Shown in pieces: positions 35,951-44,890 of a stretch of 64,000 nucleotides of DNA. Position 1 is the stretch's first letter, and each line of letters opens with the position of its first letter. A model generated the notes under the pieces. That model searched no databases and was not told the DNA's origin. It worked only from the letters and a program-made list of their open reading frames with translations. Source of the stretch: Chryseobacterium arthrosphaerae. Lineage in GTDB: Bacteria; Bacteroidota; Bacteroidia; Flavobacteriales; Weeksellaceae. The position numbers were made by a program, and so were the translations under genes. The DNA lies in assembly GCF_001684965.1 (NCBI RefSeq), contig NZ_MAYG01000012.1, forward strand, positions 1-64,000, written 5' to 3'.

Positions 35951-37189
35951 ATGGACGAACAGAACACAGAAAGCAGATTTGAATTTCTAAAGGGCGATAA
36001 AGTACTTTGGATGGTCATTCTTGTGATCTCCATTTTCTCTATTTTCCCTGTTTACTCTGCAAGTTCAAATCTCGAATACATTGTCAATAACGGGACCACT
36101 ACAGGCCACGTTATCAAACATATGTTCTTTGTAGTCTTAGGATTAGCCATTATGAGACTTGTAGGAACTATAAAATATGAATACATCGGAAAACTCAGCA
36201 GTATACTGCTCGGGTTAATGATTGTTCTGTTGATAGTTACCATGTTTACCGGTCAGACCATTGACGGGGCCAGTGCTTCCCGATGGCTGAAAATCCCGGG
36301 AACACCCATTTCATTCCAGCCATCATCATTTGCCTTCCTGATGCTGATCATCTACCTGTGCAGATACCTGACCAAAAAGATCACACGAGAAAGACTGCCT
36401 ATAGAGAATATTATGTATATTTTCGGGCCAATCCTTCTTGTATTTGTATTGGTGGCAAAAGATAACGGTTCTACGGCATTAATGATCCTTATGGTTTCAG
36501 TGATCGTCCTCATTATCGGTCAGCTTCACTGGAAATACATTGCAGGATTTATTTCCGCCTCTTTTGTTGCCATTGTCCTCTTCCTTCTGATTGCACTGAA
36601 TACCAATATGATCGGCGGAAACCGTGTCCACACATGGATGAGCCGTATAGAAACCTTTACCTCCAGCAAAGCCAAAACGGCAGACGTTGATGACGAAAGC
36701 GTAAAAGCCAAAAATTATCAGGTAATGCAGGCAAAAGCAGCCATCGTACACGGTGGGATTACCGGAATGGGACCAGGAAAAAGTGCATTGAAACAAATGC
36801 TTCCACAATCCGCCTCCGACTTTATCTTCGCTGTTATTGTAGAGGAATATGGAGTAATAGGAGCCGCATTCCTGATCAGTTTATACCTGATCATGATGAT
36901 ACGGATTGTCATGATCGCCAGTAAAATGCCGGCGTTCTTCGGATCATTGCTCGTGCTCAGCCTCGGAGTCATGATCTTTATACAGTTATCCGTCAACATC
37001 GCTGTGGCAGTCAATCTGATCCCGGTAACAGGGCAGCCGCTGCCTCTGATAAGCTACGGGGGAACCTCCATGCTGGTCACCTACCTGCAGCTGGGAATTA
37101 TTTTAAATATAAGCTCAAGAATTCAGATCTATGATGAAGAAGGAATGGGCAAAAAACAAAGTATAGCAGAAATAAACGATATCGCATAA
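35951..37189 (+). CDS. ftsW: Lipid II polymerase FtsW (SEDS family)
   Basis: 412 aa, about ten TM segments. SEDS signatures: FQPSSFAFLMLIIYL, the extracellular EEYGVIGA and NLIPVTGQPLPLISYGGTSML. It polymerises septal glycan with FtsI. I start at ATG 35951 (MDEQNTESRFEFLKGDKVLW); a start at 35918 would add ten residues that overlap murD. Confidence 0.95.
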   Translation: MDEQNTESRFEFLKGDKVLWMVILVISIFSIFPVYSASSNLEYIVNNGTTTGHVIKHMFFVVLGLAIMRLVGTIKYEYIGKLSSILLGLMIVLLIVTMFTGQTIDGASASRWLKIPGTPISFQPSSFAFLMLIIYLCRYLTKKITRERLPIENIMYIFGPILLVFVLVAKDNGSTALMILMVSVIVLIIGQLHWKYIAGFISASFVAIVLFLLIALNTNMIGGNRVHTWMSRIETFTSSKAKTADVDDESVKAKNYQVMQAKAAIVHGGITGMGPGKSALKQMLPQSASDFIFAVIVEEYGVIGAAFLISLYLIMMIRIVMIASKMPAFFGSLLVLSLGVMIFIQLSVNIAVAVNLIPVTGQPLPLISYGGTSMLVTYLQLGIILNISSRIQIYDEEGMGKKQSIAEINDIA

Positions 37190-37196
37190 ACCAAAG

Positions 37197-37241
37197 AGTC
37201 CCAAAGGGACGATTTAACCCCAAATCGGACAAAGTCCTATT
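37197..37241 (+). repeat. Two-hairpin dcw repeat, copy 2 (upstream of murG)
   Basis: AGTCCCAAAGGGACGATTT and the second stem GGAC-aaa-GTCC. It occupies the 61-nt gap between ftsW and murG. Confidence 0.8.
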
Positions 37242-37250
37242 ATTTAAAAA

Positions 37251-38345
37251 ATGAACAAAAAACTAAAAATATTACTATCAGGCGGAGGAACAGGAGGACA
37301 CATCTTTCCTGCCATCGCCATCGCAGATGAAATCAGAAAAAGATTTCCTGATGCAGAATTTTTGTTCATCGGAGCCAACGGAAAAATGGAAATGGAAAAA
37401 GTTCCGCAGGCAGGCTACAAAATAGAAGGAATCGATATCGCAGGAATCGACAGGGGAAATATGCTGTCTAACCTTGGATTACCTTTCAAAATTCTGAAAA
37501 GTTTATCCAGATCAAAGAAGATCATTAGAGACTTCGCTCCGGACTTTGCTGTAGGAACAGGGGGATTTGCCAGCGGACCCGCTTTGTATGAAGCAAGCAA
37601 GCTGGGGATTCCGATTTTCATTCAGGAACAGAATGCCCATGCAGGAGTAACCAATAAAATCTTAAGCAAGAAGGCCAAAGCCGTTTTTACAGCCTACCCG
37701 AAAGTAGAAGGCTTTCCTGCTGAAAAAATAAAATTCCTGGGAAATCCGATTCGTGAAAATATTATTTCAGGAATGCAGGAAACCGCTCAGGCAAAGGAAA
37801 AAATGGGATTAGACAAGGATAGGCTTACGATACTGTCCGTAGGAGGTTCTTTAGGTTCCCGAACTTTAAATAACGGTTGGAAAGAAAACCTTGAAAAACT
37901 AAAAGGAAAAGGCTATCAGCTGATCTGGCAAACCGGAAAGTTGGATTATAATGAATTATCCTCCAACCTTCAGCTTCCAGCCTCCATTCATCTTAAAGAA
38001 TTCATCAAAGATATGGAGCTGGCCTATTCTGCAGCAGATATCATTGTTTCAAGAGCCGGAGCTATTGCTATTTCAGAATTGGCAGTGGCCCAAAAACCGG
38101 TTTTATTGGTTCCCTTCCCTTTTGCAGCGGAAGACCACCAAACCAAAAATGCCATGAACCTGGTTGAAAAAAATGCAGCCAGAATGGTAAAAGATTCTGA
38201 AATGCAGGACAAATTCTGGAATACCCTTTCAGAAATCTGCGAAAATGAAAATGTAAGAAAAGAAATGTCTGACAATCTTAAATATTTTGCCAAACCAAAT
38301 GCCGCAAAAGAGATTGTAGATGAGATTTTTAAAGTAATAAAATAA
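37251..38345 (+). CDS. murG: UDP-GlcNAc:lipid I GlcNAc-transferase MurG
   Basis: 364 aa GT28 glycosyltransferase. GGGTGGHIFPAIAIADE, GTGGFASGPALYEASKLGIPIFIQEQNA, SVGGSLGSRTLN and SRAGAIAISELA are MurG motifs. It makes lipid II. Its stop overlaps the murC start (TAATG). Confidence 0.97.
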   Translation: MNKKLKILLSGGGTGGHIFPAIAIADEIRKRFPDAEFLFIGANGKMEMEKVPQAGYKIEGIDIAGIDRGNMLSNLGLPFKILKSLSRSKKIIRDFAPDFAVGTGGFASGPALYEASKLGIPIFIQEQNAHAGVTNKILSKKAKAVFTAYPKVEGFPAEKIKFLGNPIRENIISGMQETAQAKEKMGLDKDRLTILSVGGSLGSRTLNNGWKENLEKLKGKGYQLIWQTGKLDYNELSSNLQLPASIHLKEFIKDMELAYSAADIIVSRAGAIAISELAVAQKPVLLVPFPFAAEDHQTKNAMNLVEKNAARMVKDSEMQDKFWNTLSEICENENVRKEMSDNLKYFAKPNAAKEIVDEIFKVIK

Positions 38346-39703
38346 TGAAGAATTTAGAAACATATCAAAACTTTTACTTCGTTGGAATCGGAGGTATCGG
38401 AATGAGTGCCCTGGCACGCTATTTCAATGCATCCGGAAAAAAAGTATTGGGTTATGATAAAACCAACACCAAGCTTACTCAAAATCTGATGAATGAAGGT
38501 ATTGATATTGTTTTCGAAGATACCATTGATGAAAAGATAACAGGTCTTCAGAAAGAAAATACACTGGTGATCTATACTCCGGCAATCAAAACACTTGGAA
38601 TTTTAGATTACTTCAACCAAAACAGCTTTGAAGTTTTAAAAAGAGCTAAGGTTTTAGGGCTCATCACGGAAAATACAGACTGTATTGCCATTGCCGGAAC
38701 CCATGGAAAGACAACAACGTCTACTCTTGTGGCGCATTTATGCAAGGAAGCAGATCTGCCATTCTCATGTTTTTTAGGCGGTATTTCTGAGAACTTCAAA
38801 TCTAACTTTCTGTACAATGGCTCTACTTATTCCGTTGTAGAAGCAGATGAATATGACAGAAGCTTCCTGAATCTTTCCCCGGATTGGGCAGTAGTTACCT
38901 CCACAGATGCTGATCATCTGGATATTTATGGAGATAAAAGTCATATTGAAGAAGGTTTCAGACAATTTGCCGCTCTGGTCCCTGAAGACAGACAGCTGTT
39001 TGTAAGAAAAGGTATCGAGATCGGCAGAAACCATCAGACCTATGCTGTAAATGAGCAGGCAGATTACTATTCGGATAACCTTCGTATGGATCATGATAAG
39101 ATTTATTTTGATTTCCATACTCCTACAGAAACCATAAAAGATTTTGTATGGGAAATTCCGGGAATCCATAATGTGGAAAATGCTACTGTAGCATTGGCTA
39201 TTCTGCATAATTTAGGCGCAGATTTTGATACGCTGAAAAAGGCAATTGCCAATTTTAAAGGAATTAAAAGAAGATATACCAAACATATTTATCAAAACGG
39301 GAAAATCTATATTGATGACTATGCCCACCACCCTACAGAGATCAACGCTGTAATGGGCTCAATCAGAACATTTTACCCTGATAAAAAACTCCTGGTAGCC
39401 TTCCAACCTCACCTGTTCAGCAGAACAAGAGATTTCGCTGACGGTTTCGCAGAAAGTTTAAGTAAAGCAGACGAACTGATCCTTCTGGATATATATCCTG
39501 CAAGAGAACTTCAGGAAAATTTTGAAGGCATTACCTCAAACTGGCTGCTTGAAAAAGTAACATTAGATAAAAAAGAAGTATCGGCTTTATCTGATGCTTT
39601 TGAAAAAATAAAAGAAAAAGATTTTGACATCCTTCTTACAGTAGGTGCAGGAAATATAGATACGCTATACGACCCTATCTGTGATTGGATAGAAAAGATT
39701 TGA
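38345..39703 (+). CDS. murC: UDP-MurNAc:L-alanine ligase MurC
   Basis: 452 aa. FYFVGIGGIGMSALARY, AGTHGKTTTSTLVAH P-loop, EADEYDRSFL, DDYAHHPTEI and FQPHLFSRTRDF. It starts the peptide stem. Translationally coupled to murG. The following gap carries a large nested inverted repeat and the GxxExxY gene before ftsQ. Confidence 0.97.
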   Translation: MKNLETYQNFYFVGIGGIGMSALARYFNASGKKVLGYDKTNTKLTQNLMNEGIDIVFEDTIDEKITGLQKENTLVIYTPAIKTLGILDYFNQNSFEVLKRAKVLGLITENTDCIAIAGTHGKTTTSTLVAHLCKEADLPFSCFLGGISENFKSNFLYNGSTYSVVEADEYDRSFLNLSPDWAVVTSTDADHLDIYGDKSHIEEGFRQFAALVPEDRQLFVRKGIEIGRNHQTYAVNEQADYYSDNLRMDHDKIYFDFHTPTETIKDFVWEIPGIHNVENATVALAILHNLGADFDTLKKAIANFKGIKRRYTKHIYQNGKIYIDDYAHHPTEINAVMGSIRTFYPDKKLLVAFQPHLFSRTRDFADGFAESLSKADELILLDIYPARELQENFEGITSNWLLEKVTLDKKEVSALSDAFEKIKEKDFDILLTVGAGNIDTLYDPICDWIEKI

Positions 39704-39708
39704 GTATA

Positions 39709-39895
39709 AACGCAGTGCTCGCAAAGAAATTTAAAAAAGTAAATATTTTACGGGCGCAGAGGCGTTACACTTAACAATGAAAGTAAAATGGAATAATAGA
39801 TATATTAATAATAAAATTATAAAAAGTACAACCGTTGCTGAGTGAAACGCCTTTGCGAACGGGAAAAAATAAAGATCCTTTGCGATCATAGCGTT
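39709..39895. repeat. Large nested inverted-repeat element between murC and the GxxExxY gene
   Basis: Outer arms AACGCAGTGCTCGCAAAG (39709-39726) and CTTTGCGATCATAGCGTT (39878-39895) match at 15 of 18 positions as inverted repeats. Inner arms AGGCGTTACACT (39760-39771) and AGTGAAACGCCT (39841-39852) match at 11 of 12. Both can fold into one long hairpin, or a MITE-like cruciform. A shorter imperfect palindrome CTTTACGCCTGGCGTTTAAAG at 40333-40353 lies after the GxxExxY gene, so the gene is bracketed by related sequence (GGCGTT/AACGCC). Confidence 0.75.
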
Positions 39896-39915
39896 AAAAT
39901 AAAAAAACACAATGT

Positions 39916-40293
39916 ATGATAGAAAATGAAATTTCAGGTATTGTTTTCGATGCCGGAATGAAAATACATCGTACGCTTGGAATAGGCCTTTATGAAAATG
40001 TATATGAAGAATGCCTGGTCTATGAATTGAAAAAAAGAGGATTATATATAGAAAGTCAAAAAAATATTGATATTGAATATGATGAACTAAAAATCCCTAA
40101 AGCGTTCAGAGTAGATTTATTAGTTGAAAACAAAGTAATAATTGAAATAAAAGCAATTCCGGAAATTAATGATTATCATTTCTTTCAGCTTTTAAATTAT
40201 TTGAGAATAACAGATCTGAGATTAGGAATGATTTTAAACTTTCATTCAGTGTTATTTAAAAATGGTGTAAAACGGATTGTAAATAAATTATAG
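39916..40293 (+). CDS. GxxExxY protein (PDDEXK-like), inserted in the dcw cluster
   Basis: 125 aa. IHRTLGIGLYENVYEECLVYELKKRG contains the name-giving GLYENVY. IDIEYDELKI, FRVDLLVENKVIIEIKAI (PD-(D/E)xK-type nuclease core) and HFFQLLNYLRITDLRLGMILNF complete the family. The role of the family is not settled. It is placed between murC and ftsQ, genes normally adjacent in this group, and is preceded by a large hairpin element. Confidence 0.92.
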   Translation: MIENEISGIVFDAGMKIHRTLGIGLYENVYEECLVYELKKRGLYIESQKNIDIEYDELKIPKAFRVDLLVENKVIIEIKAIPEINDYHFFQLLNYLRITDLRLGMILNFHSVLFKNGVKRIVNKL

Positions 40294-40360
40294 AGAGAAT
40301 AAAAAAATCTCTGCTAAAAAGAAATAGAAATACTTTACGCCTGGCGTTTAAAGAAAAAAT

Positions 40361-41338
40361 ATGAAAAATAAGTACAGAATATTAAAAATTGTTGTTACGG
40401 TAATCATCCTGGGGTTGTTACTGAGTTTCTCCTTGAAGAGATTCAGCAGCCAGAAGATTACAGACAATAAGATTTCTGTAAAAATGAGCGAAAAGACTCC
40501 TGTGTATTTTGTAGATGAGAAAGACATCAGAGAAATCGTAAAAAAAGAAAACCCGTCAGGAAAAGTAGGTGATCTTAATATCCCTGCACTGGAAAAAAAG
40601 ATCAATTCACTTCCTGCAGTTGATAGTGCCAACGTGTATCTGAATTTAAACGGGAAACTTAATCTGGACATCAAGCAGAGAGTTCCGGTTTTCAGGCTCA
40701 ATAAAGATGGAAAAGATTTTTATGTGGATGAAAAAGGAATAGAATTCCCTACTTCAAGAACCTATTCTCATCCCTGTATGCTGATAACAGGTAATGTACA
40801 GCCTGATGAATATGAGAAACTGGCAGAGCTCGTTGAAAAAATTGATAAAGATGATTTCAGTAAGAAATACTTTATCGGAATTTCGAAATATAAAGACAGC
40901 TATAATCTTCTGACAAGTGAAGGAAACTACAGAGTAGAAATCGGAGATTTAGATAATATTGATTTTAAAGTAAAAGGATTCAAGACTTTTGTAGAAAAAT
41001 ACCTGGTGTACCAGGACCCACAGAAGTACAGCATGGTTTCTGTAAAATACCAGAATCAGATTGTCACCACCCTGAACCCTTACTTTAAAGAAAATGACAG
41101 TCTTCTGAAAGCCGGAAAGCTGGAACTGGCAAAGGCCCCTACTCCCGCAGCTATTGCTAAAAAATCGGAAGTAAAGCCAAAGACAGCAGAAGTAAAAAAA
41201 GTGAGTTCGGCCCCGGCTAAACCTAAAGAAAGCACAAAACCAAAAACACATACAAAGGAAACAAAAAAGACAGAGAAAAAAACAGCGGCGCCGGCACAGT
41301 CCAAGCCAAAGCCGAAACCAAAGGTGAAAATAGAATAA
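40361..41338 (+). CDS. ftsQ: Cell-division protein FtsQ
   Basis: 325 aa. One TM (residues about 8-25), then the POTRA/beta-domain: TPVYFVDEKDIREIV, SLPAVDSANVYLNLNGKLNLDIKQRVPVFRL, and GNYRVEIGDLDNIDFKVKGFKTFVEKYL. It links the early divisome to FtsL/FtsB. The last about 75 residues are a Lys/Pro/Ala/Thr-rich low-complexity tail, longer than in FtsQ of many other bacteria. Confidence 0.93.
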   Translation: MKNKYRILKIVVTVIILGLLLSFSLKRFSSQKITDNKISVKMSEKTPVYFVDEKDIREIVKKENPSGKVGDLNIPALEKKINSLPAVDSANVYLNLNGKLNLDIKQRVPVFRLNKDGKDFYVDEKGIEFPTSRTYSHPCMLITGNVQPDEYEKLAELVEKIDKDDFSKKYFIGISKYKDSYNLLTSEGNYRVEIGDLDNIDFKVKGFKTFVEKYLVYQDPQKYSMVSVKYQNQIVTTLNPYFKENDSLLKAGKLELAKAPTPAAIAKKSEVKPKTAEVKKVSSAPAKPKESTKPKTHTKETKKTEKKTAAPAQSKPKPKPKVKIE

Positions 41339-41342
41339 ACCC

Positions 41343-41386
41343 AGTCCGAAAGGACTATTTAACACAAAATAGGACCCAAAACCTAT
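41343..41386 (+). repeat. Two-hairpin dcw repeat, copy 3 (upstream of ftsA)
   Basis: AGTCCGAAAGGACT and TAGGACCCAAAACCTA, both perfect small stems. It lies in the 84-nt gap between ftsQ and ftsA. Confidence 0.8.
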
Positions 41387-41422
41387 CAAGGAAAAAGTAG
41401 AAAAAATCAAATCGATATAAAA

Positions 41423-42805
41423 ATGGAAAATCAAGAGTATTCAGTAGGTCTGGACATCGGGACAACGAAGATAGTCGCGATTGTCGGAAGAAGGAATGCA
41501 CACGGGAAAATAGAAGTTCTCGGTGTAGGAAAAGCTAAAAGTCTTGGTGTTCATAAAGGGATTGTGAATAATATTTCGCAAACCATTAATTCAATCAAGG
41601 CTGCAGTATCCGAGGCACAATCCAGTGCCGGAGTCCCTATCCGCAAAGTTACGGTAGGTATTGCAGGAAAACACATACGTTCTCTGCAGCACTCCGATTA
41701 TATTATGCGTGAACATCCGGATAAATTTATTACAGACGACGACATTGAAGCATTAAAAGATCAGGTGAAAAAACTGGTAATGCTTCCTGGAGAAGAAATT
41801 ATCCACGTACTTCCTCAAGAATATAAAGTGGATTCCGAAGGGGAAATTCAGGAACCTGTCGGGATGCACGGAAAACGTTTGGAGGCCAACTTCCACGTTG
41901 TAGTAGGGCAGATGGGAAGCATCAGAAACATTGCAAGATGCGTCCGTGAAGCAGGATTAGAGATGGAAGCCCTTACTCTGGAGCCTTTAGCGTCTTCGGA
42001 AGCTGTTCTTACCAAAGAAGAAAAAGAAGCCGGTGTGGCTATTGTTGACATTGGTGGGGGTACCACAGATATTGCAATCTTTAAAGACAATATCATTCGC
42101 CATACCTGTGTTATTCCATACGGTGGCGGAATTATTACAGAAGATATCAAAGAAGGATGTTCCATTATTGAGAAACATGCAGAACAATTGAAAGTAAAAT
42201 TCGGTTCGGCTGTTCCTGAATTGGAAAAAGACAGTACTTTTGTAACAATTCCGGGCCTTCACGGCAGACCGGACAAAGAAATTTCTTTAAAAACTTTAGC
42301 ACAGATCATCAATGCGAGAGTAGAAGAAGTTCTTGAAATGGTCAATACAGAGCTTAAAGCTTACGGAGCCTTTGAACAAAAGAAAAAACTGATTGCAGGA
42401 ATTGTTCTTACCGGTGGGGGGTCAAACCTTAAACATCTCCGCCAGCTGGCCAATTATACAACAGGTTTTGACAGCAGAATCGGTTTTGCCAATGAATATA
42501 TTGCCAACGATAAAAATCAGTACCTGAAAGGCCCTGAATTTGCTACATCTATCGGATTACTGATGGAAAGTTTAAAGATCAGGGACAAAAAGCAGAATGC
42601 TGATGAAGCGATTGAAGCAGTCACTGAGCAGCCTAAGCAGGAAACAGCTGTTACTCAGGCAGAAACCGTTCAGCCGGTTCAGCAGGCAGCACCGGTTCAG
42701 GAACAGCCTGTAGAAAACGTACAGCAGGAGAACAGAAGAGCGAAACTGACTTTCGGACAGTCGCTTATGGAAAAAGTAAAAAAATTCTTTGAAGAAGTAG
42801 AGTAA
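41423..42805 (+). CDS. ftsA: Cell-division actin-like protein FtsA
   Basis: 460 aa. GLDIGTTKIVAIVG phosphate-1 motif, AIVDIGGGTTDIAIF phosphate-2, and VLTGGGSNLKHL adenosine motif. The C-terminus is an amphipathic helix, LTFGQSLMEKVKKFFEEVE, which tethers FtsZ to the membrane. A Gln/Pro/Val-rich linker (about residues 395-435) precedes it. Confidence 0.97.
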   Translation: MENQEYSVGLDIGTTKIVAIVGRRNAHGKIEVLGVGKAKSLGVHKGIVNNISQTINSIKAAVSEAQSSAGVPIRKVTVGIAGKHIRSLQHSDYIMREHPDKFITDDDIEALKDQVKKLVMLPGEEIIHVLPQEYKVDSEGEIQEPVGMHGKRLEANFHVVVGQMGSIRNIARCVREAGLEMEALTLEPLASSEAVLTKEEKEAGVAIVDIGGGTTDIAIFKDNIIRHTCVIPYGGGIITEDIKEGCSIIEKHAEQLKVKFGSAVPELEKDSTFVTIPGLHGRPDKEISLKTLAQIINARVEEVLEMVNTELKAYGAFEQKKKLIAGIVLTGGGSNLKHLRQLANYTTGFDSRIGFANEYIANDKNQYLKGPEFATSIGLLMESLKIRDKKQNADEAIEAVTEQPKQETAVTQAETVQPVQQAAPVQEQPVENVQQENRRAKLTFGQSLMEKVKKFFEEVE

Positions 42806-42818
42806 ATTATAAATGAAG

Positions 42819-42852
42819 AATGATAAGCAATTGGCGATTTTTTCTTATCATT
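42819..42852 (+). other. Hairpin between ftsA and ftsZ
   Basis: Inverted repeat AATGATAAG (42819-42827) / CTTATCATT (42844-42852) in the 82-nt gap; no T-run follows directly, so it is not a typical terminator. It could protect or attenuate the ftsZ message. Role not known. Confidence 0.5.
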
Positions 42853-42887
42853 AATCATTATTAATTATAATTATTAAAAATATAGTT

Positions 42888-44801
42888 ATGGAAAATATAG
42901 GTACACAAGGATTTTCATTTGATTTGCCAAAAGGAAATTCATCCATCATAAAAGTAATCGGTGTAGGGGGCGGTGGAAACAACGCTCTGAAGCACATGTA
43001 CGAGAAAGGAATTCACGGGGTAGATTTCGTGATCTGTAATACAGATGCCCAGACTTTAGATAATAACCCGGTAGCCAATAAAGTACAGTTGGGAACTTCT
43101 ATTACAGAAGGTCTTGGAGCTGGTGCTGATCCTGAAGTAGGAGAAAAATCAGCCATTGAAAGTATTGAAGATATCAAGGCAGCTATGGGCCAGAACACGA
43201 AAATGGTGTTCATCACTGCCGGAATGGGTGGTGGTACCGGTACCGGAGCAGCCCCTGTCATTGCAAAAGTAGCAAAAGACATGGGTATTCTGACTGTAGG
43301 TATCGTAACCGTTCCTTTCAGCTTCGAAGGTAAAAGAAGATTGGAGCAGGCGGAAAACGGTCTTGATAAATTGAAAAACAACGTTGATTCCCTGATTGTA
43401 ATCAACAACGATAAATTAAGACAGCAATTCGGAAACCTTGGATTCAAACAGGGATTCTCAAAAGCTGATGAAGTATTAGCCAATGCGGCCAAAGGTATGG
43501 CAGAGGTTATTACAGGTTACTTTGATGTAAATATTGACTTCAGAGATGCTAAATCCGTACTTCAGAACTCCGGTACCGCTCTGATGTCTACAGGAACTGC
43601 TTCAGGTGAAAACAAAGCTGAAGAAGCAGTAAGAAAAGCCCTTGATTCTCCGTTATTGAACGATAATAAGATTACAGGAGCCAAAAACGTTCTGTTACTG
43701 ATCAGAAGTGGGGCTGAAGAAGTGACTATGGATGAAATCGGTATCATTATGGACCACATCCAGAAGGAAGCCGGAAATACCGCTGATATCATCTTCGGGG
43801 TAGGTGCCGATGAAGAATTGGGTGATGCGGTAAGCGTTCTTGTTATCGCAACAGGATTCTCCAACGAGAATAAGAAATTTGCAGGTCCTACGGAAAAGAT
43901 CAGAATTAACCTTAATGACAGTTTTGAAACTCCGAAGTCTTCTCCTTTCAAAACCAGAGAGGAAAGAGAAACTGCTCCTGAAGTATCCGATTCCGGAAGA
44001 AGCAGTCATTTCAGATTAGATGATGAAGACCATGATACTCCACAGTTCAAGGTTACCTCTATTGAAAAAAAAATGATCATTGAGGAAGAAGAGATTAAAA
44101 CAGAAATAAAATTCTCTGATAAAGAAGGTGATATCATCAATACTCCAGAACAAAACTGGAGAAATGAGGAAGAAAATCAGCAGGATGCCTACAGCTTATT
44201 CTCTGTAGACGAAGAAAATGATGATCCGAACGATCTTGAGATCCAGTCTTTCTCATTTGACTTTGAAAATAAAAAAGATGAACCTCAGTCCGGGAACACA
44301 TTCAACAATTCTTTCTCAGAAGAGAAACCTGTTGAGTTCAGCTTCTTCGTAAATGAACCGACCAGAAATGAGCCTAAAAATGATTTCGGGCAGCCTAAGG
44401 CAGAATTTAATGCTCCTACAAGCGCGGTAGCAGAACCTGCGCAGAAAATTGAAACATTCTACCAGAAGCAGGAAGAGCCTAAAGCCGAAATCAGATCAAC
44501 TTTTGAAACTAAAACAGAAATTGAGACTCCAAAAACTGAAGAATCGGAATTCACTTTTGTGAACAAGACGATTGATCAGGACAGAGTCATTGAAAGAAGA
44601 AATAAATTAAAAGAATTCAACTCACGTTATCAGAGCTTTGACAGTACCAGTGAATTTGAATCTATTCCTGCTTTCAAAAGAAAAAATATTTCGATCGACG
44701 GAACCAATGCTTCAGACCAGAATATCAACACGTATCTGTCTGACAACAACGGTTCTATGCAGATCAGAGAAAACAGATTTTTAAATAAAGACGTAGATTA
44801 A
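42888..44801 (+). CDS. ftsZ: Cell-division tubulin FtsZ with long C-terminal tail
   Basis: 637 aa, far longer than typical bacterial FtsZ (about 350-400). GTPase domain: IGVGGGGNNALKHM, GMGGGTGTGAAPVIA (tubulin signature), and VPFSFEGKRRLEQA. After about residue 340 a very acidic, Gln/Glu/Asn-rich tail of nearly 300 residues ends in ENRFLNKDVD. Long FtsZ tails are known in Bacteroidota; partner proteins of this segment are unknown. Confidence 0.96.
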   Translation: MENIGTQGFSFDLPKGNSSIIKVIGVGGGGNNALKHMYEKGIHGVDFVICNTDAQTLDNNPVANKVQLGTSITEGLGAGADPEVGEKSAIESIEDIKAAMGQNTKMVFITAGMGGGTGTGAAPVIAKVAKDMGILTVGIVTVPFSFEGKRRLEQAENGLDKLKNNVDSLIVINNDKLRQQFGNLGFKQGFSKADEVLANAAKGMAEVITGYFDVNIDFRDAKSVLQNSGTALMSTGTASGENKAEEAVRKALDSPLLNDNKITGAKNVLLLIRSGAEEVTMDEIGIIMDHIQKEAGNTADIIFGVGADEELGDAVSVLVIATGFSNENKKFAGPTEKIRINLNDSFETPKSSPFKTREERETAPEVSDSGRSSHFRLDDEDHDTPQFKVTSIEKKMIIEEEEIKTEIKFSDKEGDIINTPEQNWRNEEENQQDAYSLFSVDEENDDPNDLEIQSFSFDFENKKDEPQSGNTFNNSFSEEKPVEFSFFVNEPTRNEPKNDFGQPKAEFNAPTSAVAEPAQKIETFYQKQEEPKAEIRSTFETKTEIETPKTEESEFTFVNKTIDQDRVIERRNKLKEFNSRYQSFDSTSEFESIPAFKRKNISIDGTNASDQNINTYLSDNNGSMQIRENRFLNKDVD

Positions 44802-44814
44802 ACGCTATAAGCTG

Positions 44815-44865
44815 TACGCAGTAAGCTATTGGCTATTCCGGCCGGATTAAAATGCTTATTGCGTA
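44815..44865. repeat. 12-bp inverted repeat between ftsZ and yqeY
   Basis: TACGCAGTAAGC (44815-44826) and GCTTATTGCGTA (44854-44865) pair with a single G-U. It lies in the short gap between ftsZ and yqeY. No U-tract follows, so it may be a processing or spacer hairpin. Confidence 0.5.
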
Positions 44866-44890
44866 CTGCCTGAAGCCTAAAGCCCAAACC

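Noticed and set aside
44802..44890. Small coding region between ftsZ and yqeY
   Set aside because: The in-frame upstream ATG of yqeY at 44852 lies within an inverted repeat and the added residues do not match the family start.
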